Shown: positions 1 through 10,875 of the stretch, piece after piece
How positions within the stretch are numbered: position 1 is the first letter of the stretch
Layout of the letters: the number at the start of each line of letters is the position of its first letter
Assembly (NCBI GenBank): GCA_000310025.1
Contig: FN649727.1
Location: forward strand, 3,834,108-3,898,107
Length of the DNA: 64,000 bases
Direction: 5' to 3'
Source: Ectocarpus siliculosus
Taxonomy: Eukaryota > Sar > Phaeophyceae > Ectocarpales > Ectocarpaceae
Program-made: the position numbers and the translations under genes
Notes under the pieces: model-generated
Seen by the model: only the letters and a program-made list of their open reading frames with translations
The model's database searches: none
What the model was told of the DNA's origin: nothing

Positions 1-459
1 TAGACAAAACGCCGGTACAATGCATCAACACGTTTGTAAAGGTACCGCATCTTATCTTGTACAACGTGTACCATCGCCTGTTTTCTCACCTGCCTCGCCA
101 CATCGTGCAGGGCGGCGATTCTTCCGCCCTTGGCTTTCATGGACATGTGCGCCTGGCGTGACGCGGACGGGGCGGGTTGTCGGCAGCAGAACGGCGAGTG
201 GAATAAATATCCCCCGGCGCCCGGCAAGCACACGCGCGTGCATCAGGCGTTTCCACAAATAACAAAAAAATAAGCGGTACACATCATCACTAAGTTGGAA
301 ATTGCTCCGACTTGCAGGGAACAGCAGTGGCACGCGGTTTGTGCATGGGTCAAGACCCTTGCGGCGCATGTTTTCAGGGATGGCCGAACACCCTTGGGTG
401 GCGGTAAGTGTTGTCCATGGTGAAATCAGCGTTCCAACGGCGGGATAGACACAACCAAC

Positions 460-3400
460 CGCTCGCCTCAAGGTAGAGCGAGATGACGGCCTTGGCGAGG
501 CTGGGGCACTTGATGTTCTGCTGCTCGCACACGCGCTTGAGGGACGCCCCGTGGGTCTCCAGGCTCTTCGGGTGCAGCCTCAGCAGCCGGGTCAGCTGCG
601 ACAGGATGCGACACACCGTTTCCGCCTCTTTCATCTGTCGCGCACGGCGAGCGAGGGAAGGGGGAAGGAGGGTCACTCGCTTTGGACCATCCGGCCGAGG
701 CCAGGAGGCGCACATCAAGGGAAGCCCTAAGCCTCACTTCACTGACTGGGGGGTGGCCGATCCGATAGTTTTCTTCGAGCCTACCCTATCTCAAGAGAGG
801 AAAATCGTCTTCGACAGACAACAGGGAAATTCTACGCTTTATGAAAGGGGATCTGCACCTACCTACCTGTCAATCGGACGATCTGGGACACGCTTGCCAT
901 TTGTTTTTTTCTGCCACACCAGACGTTGTGCGAGTAGCGGAAGTGGGTAACGCAATGCACAACGACCCTTGGCGCACGCGCGCCAGGAACCATCGTAGGG
1001 AACAAAAAAACAAACACGAAGCACGCGGCTCGACTCCGGTTGGTCCCGACACATACACAGAAAGCTTTCAAGCTTCACCTCCAACAGCACCATCCCCACC
1101 ACCGCCACCACCACCACCATTTTCACACCTGGTCGTCCCCAACGAGGCTGACGAAGGTGTTCACCAGGCCTTCGGCGTGTCTGCCCAGCACCCCAGCAGC
1201 CACCGCCGCTCCCCCGCCGCCTCCGCTCCCGCCACGGCCCGCCGCGGGATCGGCCGGCGCTACGTTGGAGTTAGGGAAGCTATCGTAGGCGGCCTGAACG
1301 AAAGAACGGGAGAAGGGACGGGCGGGGGGAAACAAAAATCAAGTCTTGGTGGTAGTTCCGCCGCAATCCGAGGACAACCTCGTCTCGGCGGTGCTTTCGA
1401 CAACTCTCCGGTCTTATTTATATGAACTCCTCCGAAGGAGGTGGTGTCGAGCTGACGCGGTCTGGCTCGCCGAAACGCGCCCCGGGAACCCCGGTGTGCA
1501 GGCATTCCGGCCGCTTCTTCTATCCTGCAGCAGGGATCACGAACGGCCGGTCGAGCGCCGCGGCGGGTGGTGCGAACCGGCCGCCGAAAGCCTTCCATCC
1601 GTGAAGAGCCCACTACTTGTGTAACCGATTACGAAATGGCTTCGAACAATCCTCTCTGGTGGGTCGGAAGGAAGTATTCTTCGTGTTTTGCGTCCCCAAG
1701 TCTTCTTCGGCCTGCGCGGCAAGCCGACCGGAACACCGCTCAATGGTCTCGTTCGATCTATTTGCTATATTGTACAACCCCACCTCCCTACCTGCCGCAC
1801 CTTACAACACGGCCCGAACAACGACAGGAGCAACTCACCGCCAGCATCTTGGCCGTGCGCGAGGCCGCGGTGCCCTTCTGCGGGGAGCAGTGCGCCGCGA
1901 TGCACACGCACTCCTCGAAGCAGGACAGCGCCAGCTCCGCGAGAGACTCGGAAGGGGCGGACGGCGTCTTCTTTTTCGTGCCCTTATCCCCGCCGCCGCC
2001 GCTCTTGCCCTTCCCTTTCGAGGCCTTGGCGGCGGCGGCGGCGTCCCTGGCGGCGCCGGATGTGTTCCCTGTCGTCACCTGTGTGCATATCCGCCACGTG
2101 AGGTTTGCATGTGCAAGCACACGTCATCCATTCCGATGTACGCAACGACCACACCTATAAAAGCCGAAATGGAGCCATTAGACTAGTCAGCGCTGACTAG
2201 TCTCATGGTTTGATCTCGGCTGCTATACAACCCCACGAATCATGCAAGTATCAGCCGATACAAACGACCGAGGCGTTCACAGCAGCAGTTCCACCTCCAA
2301 CACACCCCTCTGCGTCGTGGCAAGCACCGCGTCGCCCACTCGCGCCCCGCACCCACAGCTAAATAGCTCTCGCACGACGCACCCACCTGCCGGAAAAACT
2401 CTTTGAGCAGCAGCGGCGCGAGCACCGCGCACCTCTTCACGGCCGCCTTGCCGGCCCTCCCGGCGTCCGCCTCGTCCCGCGGCCCGCCCCCGTGGACACC
2501 GCCGGCGACGCCCTTGGCGGAAGGACCGCCCCCGACGTCGACCTCGAGGCCGCCGCCGCCGGAGCTGGGTTGCGCGGCCCCGGCGCGGAGACAGCGCAGG
2601 TGGCCGCGGCAGGTCTCCAGGGCGAGGCGTTGCAGACCGAGGTCTTCTCTGACAGCCTTCACACGGCGTGGAGGAGAAATAATGGTAACATACGTCAGCG
2701 TCGGAGGGGGTACGGACGATGAAGTGAAGTCACGAAAGAAAACCCGTGATAGCCGCAACTCCGGCGCTGGATACAATTTGGGCGGATGAGGAGAACCCAG
2801 AGGTTGCCCGTCTTGTGCAACGGTACGCTCTGTTTCCGCTTACTCTTGAGGGGTACCGCCGCCGTCGAAAGGATCAAACCACGGCATCCTCAATGTAGTG
2901 CTTGGTGTTTGCCGCACGCGGTCTGTCTCACAAAGCCCATATCAGAAGCTCCCTCGCGCTCCAAGTCTGCAAGTCTGCATGTTGTCACGATTGACAAACA
3001 TCGGGTGGTAGTAATAGACAAATACTTGGTCAACAAAGCAACGGAACAACGGGACCTAACAATCAAAACCTTGCTCCACCATGACAACCCACCTCTGTCG
3101 GCGGATCATCTCTCGACAGGTCGACATCCATCTGCCCCGGGTCGCGCTCCGTGTCCCCCTCGGTCTCCTCGCCACCCGACGCGTCGACGTTGAGCACCGC
3201 CAGCATATCCTCCACAAACGCCAGGCCTAGGCACGGCATGCCTCCCGGGTACAACGTCAGGCCGAAGCAGCCGGCCGCCGAAAACCCCGGCTGCCCTCCT
3301 CCACCTCCAGAAGCACTCTCTGATTCACCCCAGAGACTGTTACTGCTGCTGTTGCTGTTGCTGACAGCCCCGCCGTTACCTTTTTTCGCCCTCTGCTGGG

Positions 3401-6400
3401 CCGCGGTCGGGAGGCTGGGGGTAACCAGATCTAGCAGGGCCTGGCGGCAGTCGAACAGCCGCAGGACGCCCTGGACGGAAGCGAGGGCGGGGAGCTTGCT
3501 GCAGCCATGGACTGGCGAGACCGCCGCCGCCGCCGCCGCCGCCGAGCGTTGCCCACCGACGGTGGCCGGGAGAAGGAGCGAGCCCTGCATGAGAGCCTCG
3601 TAGGACCCGCAAAGGAGGGCGGCGGTGGCCAGCTTCGTCCTGGCAGCGAGCCCCCCGCTCGGGGAGAAGTCCGCTACCTTGTCAAGGTCGAACTCTGACA
3701 GCGGGCAGCCGGAGAGGGCCGTAGACAGCCTGCGAAGGTCGCCTTCCAGCTCGTTCAGGGTCTCTCGAAGCCCCCCTGCGGCGGCAGCGGCCGCCGCGTC
3801 TGCCGGTACCAGAGGCCCGTCGCCGTCATCATCGTCAAGCATGTTTTCCGGGTCGACCGCTCCGCCACCTCTGCTTGGGCTGCTGCTGCTGCTGCGCGCG
3901 TGCTCAGCCAGGCTCTCCCTGCCCGCCACCAGCATGCGGTGCAGGCAGCCGAGGAGAATCGGGAGAGGTTCAACGATGTCCCCCGCGGAGTCCAGACAAC
4001 GGCCCAAGAGGAGAGGTGAGCCGCCACCGCCACCGCTGCCGCTGCCGCTGCCGCCGCCGCCGCCGCCGCCGCCGTTTCTCGGGTCCGTGCCCTCCAGCCC
4101 TCCATCTACCGGCGGTGGTAGGCTCACGAACCGGCGGAGATGCCCGACGAGGAGGGACACGCTGTCGACCTGAACGTCGAGCGACCTTCCCGTCAGAAAC
4201 GGAGAGGTTCCGGCAAGAACGACGGGGGGGGGGGAGTGGGGCCGATGGGAACATCAACATTTCCTGCGACACGAAGTCAAACCCCTCACGTCTTTGCGAG
4301 AACGATACCCCTTCGGTGGTTCTAGGCACCACAGCTCGTGTTTGATATGAACTCTCCCCCACGGATATGAAGGATTTCCAGGCTCGCATGCAATTCGTCA
4401 TTACCCCACGATCCACACCCCCCTCCGATGCAGCGCACCTTCCATCCTACTCTCCGAATACAACTGTACCTCACGGCGCTTCGCGCTTGATGATGTGGTA
4501 GACTGGTCCGGTCAAAAACCCGCGCGAACCGTCCCGGCTTTGTAGGGATGCGATGCCAACGGTCTAACGTCTAACGACTACGGCATGCACGGCCTTGAGT
4601 ACACCCGCCCCCCCCCCCCCCCCCCCCCGGGAAACCCCCAATTTAAACCCCCCCTTGCCAAAAGAAGGAAACAACCCCGCCTAAAAGTTGGGGCGCCCCC
4701 CCCTTTGGCGGGGCCAAAACCCCCCCCAGGGAACCAAACCCTTCGCGAAAAAAAAACCGGAAACCCCCCCGCCGCCCCTGGCCCCCCCCCCCGCCAGTGG
4801 GAAACGGAGAAACCTTTGCCTCTGGTGGCCCCCCCTCNNNNNNNNNNNNNNNNNNNNNNNNNNNNNNNNNNNNNNNNNNNNNNNNNNNNNNNNNNNNNNN
4901 NNNNNNNNNNNNNNNNNNNNNNNNNNNNNNNNNNNNNCCGGTAAAAAACCCGCGGAACCCGCCCCGGTTTTTTGGGGAGGGGACCCCAAAGGTTTAACTT
5001 TTAAGGATTCCGGCAGGCCCGCCCTTGAGAACCCCCCCCCCCCCCCCCCCCCACGCCCGGAGACCCACGATCTGAACCCACCCTTGCACAAAGCAGGACA
5101 ACAGCCCGTCGTAGAGCTTGGCGCGCACCACCATCTGCTGGGTCAGACACCTCCTCAGGAGACCGAAGCCTTCGGCGAGAGACAACGCGGAGCCGCCACC
5201 GCCGCCGCTGCCGCCGCCCGCCGCCAGTGGGAACGGCAGAACCATTGCCATCTGCTGCCCCTCGCTCATCTGGCTCGTCTGGCTCATCTGCGTGCCCCCG
5301 TTCGAACCCCCGCTCAAACCTCCGCGACCCGCAACGGCGGCCGCGTTTCGGCTCTGATCCTTCAAGAGCAGCACGAGGCCCCCGACGGCGACTAGGCGGG
5401 CGCGTTCCTCGCGGCTGAAGAGGGCCTTTCGCAGAGGAAGGACCACCGAGTCCTGCGGGTTTGTACAAGCATACAGTAGCGTCGTGTATAGACGCGTGGA
5501 TCGAGACGAGCTTCTCGGCGTGGTGACTGACCAAACCCCCCCTGCCTGTTGGTTGTAGCATACAACCGATGTAGAGGCGTGGATCGAGACGAGCGCTCTC
5601 CTGTGTGGTAACGAATGCCCCCCGTTTGCTTGTACAACGTGTGTAGGGGAGGAGTGGATCGAGACCAGTTTTTTGTAGGAGTCACGTGTTGACGAATGCC
5701 CCCCCTCTTGTTTGCACAAGGTAGAGGAGGAGTGGATCGAGACCAGCTTCTCTACGAGTCGCGTGGCGGCGAACGCCCCACTCTTGGAAGCCCTTAGTCA
5801 TCGACGTGACAGGCCATCACGACAATGCGCGAGACGACGCTCTCCTCGGCCTGTGTATGCTGCAACACGATAAAACGGGGCTCTTACGCACACAAGAAGG
5901 GAAACATAGACAACAAACAATACAACCAGAGAAACACGAGAGACGTTGTTGCCCTGTAGGTCAGGTCCACCTCTGATTGTGGTGTACAGCAGCACGCCGT
6001 ACCTGAAGACCAGGGCGCAGCCGCATCAGGGGCGAGACGGCCTGGAGAAAGCGCTCGGCGACCGTGGGCGGGAGCACCGAGATGTACCCGAACACGTCCT
6101 GCACGGCCGCCGCCTTCCCGAGGAGGAGGTTCGGGTAGCGCTGGACCAGCAGGCCCAGGAGTTTGACGTAGCCCAGGACCCCCTGCGAGCGGGCCGTCAC
6201 TTGCTCCAGCACCGCGCTCAGCACCTGGTCGCGAACCACCTGCTTCGAGTTGCGTTGTTGTCGTTACTAATGATGCGTTGTTTTACTCTAGTAGTAAATG
6301 TTGCGGATGACAGCTAACGCGTCCAAGAAACAGAAGGATAAACAGAACTGCAACCGCTGTTATGTTTGAATGTGACAGAGGAGGACGGAAGAGGTGTTGT

Positions 6401-9400
6401 GACCGATTTTATCCTGTATCGATGACAGAGTCGAATACGATATATCCCACAATCCAAAACCAACTGACAGCTTGACGCTACCGCCGGGCACAGAGGGGTG
6501 GCTGCTGAAAATGTTACCCAATTCGCTTTCGGATTGTGCCCAACAAAAGGGGCAAGAGAATCTCCTTTCCGTGCGCAACATTTTCATCGCAATGAGTTGC
6601 AGCGACTCCCCCAACACATCGAATGAACTTTATTGGAAAATAACGCGAAACAACCAAGGCGACCGACAGCAGACTGGACCCAAGCTTCACGGACAACCTT
6701 CCCGCACAACACACAGAAAGCGGACAGAATATCCCACGCTAGACTTGACTTGGCGTGTTCAGTACAAAAAGGAACTCCGAACAGGCGTCAACCGACAACA
6801 CACCTACATTCTAGGTGCGTGAAAGTGGCTGGAAACGAAGCAGTCTGAGGGGACGACGCAACCTCACCTCGTGGGTCTTGAATGTTTCCATCAGCACCAC
6901 GCGTCCGAGGTACGAAGCCCGCAGGGCGGCCCGGTGGCTCTGCGCCCCCTGGAGCTTCTCCAGCATACCCCTGGACGCGCCGACCGCTCCAGGGGAGGAC
7001 GACCCTCCGCCGCCGCGGTCGAGCAGCCTGAGCCCAAGCCTCAGAAGAGAGTCGACCAAGTGGTCCCAGCCCCTGCTGAAAGCGACCACCGTCAAGAGCA
7101 CCCTCTCGACCGCCTTGGCCGAGGAGGACGACCCGCCGCCGCCGCCGCCGCCGCCGCTAACACCGTCTTCCCCGTCGCTTGCGCCGCCACCGCCGCCGTC
7201 TCTTCCTTCCGCTCTACCCCCCCCGCCGCCGCCGCCACCGCCGCCGCCGTAGCGCTGCCACCGCCGCCCCCCCCGCGCCGCCTCTTCCTCGCTCTCCAGC
7301 CACGCGGAGCCCTCCCTGAGGTGGTCGTACACCAGGCAGTCGGACACGATCTCCTCGACCAGGTCCAGGACCGGCTGCTGGAACCGCTGGATGCGAGCGA
7401 GGGAGAGCAGGAGCGCGAGGCGGAACGGAGTGAAGGCGCGACCGACCTCCGCCGCGGCCGCCCTCCTCTGGAAACCTTTGAGCACGCAGCTCGCAAGGCT
7501 GTGGTCCTGCTTCATCGCGAAGTTGAAGTGCAGGAGGATGGTGCCCTCGACGAAACGGAGCTCCTCGGTGCTGTTGGTCCCGAGCCCCCCGCCTCCCCCG
7601 CGGCCGATGGAGCCACCACCGCCGCCGCCACGGCCGCCGCTTATTGGCCTGATTGGGATGCCGCCCGCCGCTCCGGCGGCGGCGTCCTCCCGGTCAGCTG
7701 CTTCCGCGTCCAGCCGGTTAAACACTTGAATCACGCCCTCGAGAGCGGCCTCCTTGCATCCCCTGCACAACCACATTTCGGATGCCGCGCAAGCAACATG
7801 CGACACAAAATAATTGGGCGAGGTGCGTGGGGGGGAGGACGGGCACTTGTCACCATGAGCGAATCGTCCCGTGCGACGGTGTGGTACGTAGCTGGACGAT
7901 GTTCTGGGAGAGTCCCATGCCCGCGAGCTCGTTTTATGACGTGCGGGCGGGATGCAGAACGCGAGCAGGAGGATACGCTCCAGGGCAAGCAGGGGTCAGA
8001 TGCGCGACCGAGAAAATGAAGCATAAGCAACAAGGGTACACATACGCAAACAATCATTCTGGAGTGCATATTGCACCATACGGGAAAACATCAAACTCCA
8101 GCAGAACACGCTATTTTTACCTGCCAGCCAGCAGCAGCAGCTGATACGTCAGCGCCGGGAGGTCGTGAAGCTTGGCGTTCTTGCGCAGGTGCCGCAGCAC
8201 CCGAGACACCGCCACCGACAGATGCCTCTCCCCGAGATCCAGATCCCTCAGCGTTTGGCACATGCCCACAGATACCGCGCCTGGCCATCGGGCGCGGAAC
8301 AGGCAAGACACCACCCTATCCTTGTACTGCGCGCCCGAGAGCCCCCGCACGTCTTCGGGTACGGGGTCTTCCTCAGATAGGGTCGGCACCCCCGCGGTGA
8401 CGCTGAGCACCTGGTACATACACCCGAGTTTTGAGATGAAACGGCGTCGAGAGATAAAAAACAAAAAACACGAGTTTTTGCCATGGAAGATAGTTCTGTG
8501 AAACCCGGGGCAACGGGTTGTGTATGCGCGCAGCACATGGAGCTCCAGGGTTCAGAAGCTAGACTACAAGATGCAGTGTTGATGGCCTCACGAAGCACCA
8601 GCTACCCACTGCCCCCTTTCGCAATACGCACAGTTGAGATACCGATATTTTAACAGCTCCGCTTAGAGCGACACAAACATCTCCTTTCCTGCCAACTACA
8701 CCTGGAGGACCTAACCCCCCTACCGCGCCCATTCTTACGGGCTGCTCAAAGGGATCAGGACCTACCCCCCCCGCGCGCCCATTCCTACGGGCTACTCAAA
8801 GGGATGGTACGTTTCACCGCACAAAGTAGGTAGAGACACGGAAGGAAGGCAGGAAAACCTACACACCTTAGGGAGGATGTCAAGGACGACGAGAAAGCTC
8901 GCCGCGGCCTCCTCGCTCATCTCCCTCTCGGACGACTGGCGCTGGTGGCCGACGGTGAGCCGGCCCTGGCACTTGGAGGCTTCCAGCAGCGGCGCGAGGA
9001 CTGCGTTGACGATGGCGGGGGCGTGGTCGGGGCTGATGTCGCCCAGCTCGGCGAGGAGGACGTTCTGGAGCTCTTGCGCCGGCTTGTCCACCACCAGGCC
9101 GGAATGTATGGCCTGCGATGCGGGGGAGGAGGGAAGGGGAAGGGGTGAAAAGTGGAAAGGGAGGCTCTTACGGGTTTCGCAAAACGCTTACACCATGGAG
9201 TGTATGGCCTGGATGCCAAGAAGAGGGAGAGGGGGGGGGCAGGGGAAGGGGTGCAAAGTGAAAACGGAGGCTCACAACGGGTTTTGCGACACGTTATTGT
9301 ACCATGGTGTTGACTCGAAGCTAGGCTAGAGCTGTTTGAAAGGTGTCGGTATCGTAAAATTACCTCGAGCTATATGCGTGTGTGAGCCACAGGTAGTTGT

Positions 9401-10406
9401 TGTGTTGCACGCTAATAGCGTTCTCTACGTGACAAGCGTAGAATTTGGTGGCGGTGGCGGCGACCAAATTGGGTCAACATATGAATCTTGCGGCGAAACG
9501 ATGGGGGGAGACAGTTGTTGTGGCAGCTGCAGTACGGGGATGTCCATTACCAACTACCAACACACCGACTCTGCTGCCACAGCTACTAGCCCATTGGAAA
9601 GGACATCGTGAGATAATGGTCTTCATGATCATGTACACTCATGCTCCATCGCAAGAAAGCATGCACAGAAACATGCACGGGACGGAATTCCACAACACAA
9701 ATAGTCTAGTTGTCGCGACGGTGTTTGCAACAAGGGTAAAACGATAGGAATAACGACAACTATTCGTGAGTTGCAATGGCGACGTACGCCTGGTTGCCTG
9801 CTCTTGTTTTGAGCACCTTGCGGCCATAGGCCACTCGACCACTCGGTGGGCGCGTGAGACCGGTTGATCGTGCGAATTCGTCTCTCCCCCAATCGCCTGC
9901 AGCTGTGTGATCATCTACTGCTGTGTACCAACCGCTTGCATTTGGTTCAAGTCCTCTCTGCACAAATACGACATAGCGCATGGTGGTGGAGGTTCACGGT
10001 GCGCCATCTCGACGGGTGACTACCACAGGCAACTTGTCGCAGCGCCGTCACATACTGCGGTGGTGGACTGCATGCTCACCTTGATCCCGACAACAGCGAT
10101 CTCTTGAACACGAGCAGCCGTGCCTGGCGTGTTTCTCGACCTTGACCTCAAAACAAGTTGGATGAAGTCAACGAGCCTATCCTGTTTAGCCAACCCTTGC
10201 ACAGCCTCGTCCGAGAGAAGCTTCGACACGGGCCTGACCGTCAGTTCGCGTATCAAGGTCGACGTCTCCGAGTTGGCGTTGCTAGAGCTGGAGGACAAGA
10301 TGCCCCCGAAGCCTCCACCCTGCTGCGAAGTTTGAAAGTTTTGAAACTGGGTCAGCAAGCTCTTGCAAGAGACGAATCGCTCCCATGTCGCCTCAGCCTC
10401 ATCCAT
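460..10406 (-). CDS. FANCI: FANCI, Fanconi anaemia group I protein (3' end beyond window)
   Basis: Exons on the minus strand in coding order: 10080-10406, 8867-9112, 8121-8410, 6868-7762, 6003-6239, 5069-5452, 3093-4169, 2387-2656, 1839-2078, 1129-1293 and about 460-634. All junctions are GT-AG and phases agree, giving about 1,435 residues; human FANCI has 1,328. Alignment by eye to the human protein is clear through most exons. VEGTILLHFNFAMK and RIQRFQQPVLDLVEE lie in exon 4, LLRRCLTQQMVVRAKLYDG in exon 6 and EFDLDKVADFS in exon 7. FANCI pairs with FANCD2 to form the DNA clamp monoubiquitinated at stalled forks and interstrand crosslinks, in the nucleus. A lysine in GLVLLLKDQ (codon 5360-5362) sits where human FANCI is ubiquitinated, followed by an S/TQ cluster (5270-5293). 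The start ATG at 10404-10406 is the first Met of exon 1. Poly-Gly, poly-Ala and acidic runs are extra to the human protein. The final C-terminal exon or exons are outside the window, and a small exon between 9113 and 10079 could have been missed. Confidence 0.9.
2180..2203. repeat. Perfect 24-bp palindrome in a FANCI intron
   Basis: The half-site AGACTAGTCAGC is followed immediately by its exact reverse complement with no spacer. It lies in the intron between FANCI exons 8 and 9 (2079-2386). No function is known to me; it could be a cruciform-prone relic or the core of a lost element. Confidence 0.8.
4469..4625 (+). repeat. Poly-C-tailed tRNA-like dispersed repeat, copy 1
   Basis: The copy begins CCTCACGGCGCTTC, contains CCGTCCCGGCTTTGTAGGGA and then AACGACTACGGCATGCA, and ends in a long C run. 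A degraded second reading of its right part is at 4938-5052 because of the assembly overlap. The segment TGGTCTAACG fits a pol III A-box and the surrounding bases can be drawn as a tRNA D-arm, so a tRNA-derived SINE is the working reading. I found no convincing B-box. The copy lies in a FANCI intron. Confidence 0.6.
4508..5263. other. Scaffold gap with unmerged overlapping contig ends
   Basis: Positions 4838-4937 are exactly 100 N. Sequence 4508-4600 matches 4938-5030 and sequence 4600-4837 matches 5030-5263, each with many substitutions that homogenise bases into runs (for example CCCC and AAAA blocks). Each contig is clean on its own side and degraded near the gap, as expected for low-quality read ends that failed to merge. 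The true length here is therefore shorter than drawn, and the second, corrupted copy of part of FANCI exon 6 at about 4640-4837 is not real. Confidence 0.85.
5453..5790. repeat. Four-copy minisatellite in a FANCI intron
   Basis: About four diverged copies of an 80-90-bp unit follow one another. Each carries GTGGATCGAGAC, a CTTCTC-type segment and usually GACGAATGCCCCCC or a variant. The array starts at the acceptor of exon 6 and fills most of the intron 5453-6002. Confidence 0.75.
8706..8808. repeat. Two tandem copies of a ~51-bp unit
   Basis: Two adjacent copies share AGGACCTA, a C run, GCGCCCATTC and CGGGCT followed by CTCAAAGGGAT. The pair lies in the FANCI intron between exons 2 and 3. 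Confidence 0.7.
9085..9310. repeat. Diverged ~100-bp tandem duplication overlapping a FANCI exon edge
   Basis: The stretch containing TGTATGGCCTGCGATGC, the GA/G-rich tract and CGGGTTTCGCAAAACG recurs about 95 bp further on as TGTATGGCCTGGATGC, a similar G-rich tract and CGGGTTTTGCGACACG. The first copy includes the 5' boundary of FANCI exon 2 (exon ends at 9112). Confidence 0.65.
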
Positions 10407-10875
10407 GGCCGGTGGCTGCCAATGGCGTTGCTACTTGTTCTTCCAAATCTTGGACGTGGTGGGCGCAGAGCCTCCAACAGAGAGAGAGACAGAGATCAAG
10501 CGAGGTTATCCGGAGCGTTTGATTTTAAAAATCCGTTAGCGTCGGACCCTCACAGCAGATGGGAATCGGTTCTTTAGTGAGGGTATATGGCAGAATAAAA
10601 TTCAAAACCCGCGGTGCCGCTTGCGGCGGGACTTCCGCTCGAGCGACGTGCCCGACTTCGCCTGCCTGTGCAGACAAGGCTGAAGGGCGAGCAACAGCAG
10701 GGCGAAGAGGAGACGAAGAGACACAAATTCTTTTCTTTACGTTTCTTGATGGCGGCACCTCCTCGTCTTTACGTACTGGCTGCCGCGTAGCCTTCTCCGT
10801 GCAGTGGTGACAGCAAGTATTCGAGTACGGACTGCTGTACAACTGCAGCTGCTGCTCCTGTTCAACCTACAGACC
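10407..10875. promoter_or_regulatory. Divergent promoter region, FANCI / C1-VPS9 gene
   Basis: These 469 bp separate the start codons of two head-to-head genes, so both 5' untranslated regions and core promoters should lie here or overlap. I see no clear TATA box or initiator. It is called from gene layout alone. Confidence 0.5.

Noticed and set aside
1040-1288. His/Pro-rich plus-strand ORF
   Set aside because: It arises from CCACCA repeats antisense to a FANCI exon and its flanking intron.
4585-4837. Apparent second copy of part of FANCI exon 6
   Set aside because: It is a low-quality duplicate reading across the scaffold gap, not a real exon.
6871-8019. 382-residue plus-strand open frame
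   Set aside because: It is antisense to FANCI exon 4 and runs through its intron; the minus-strand reading aligns with FANCI.
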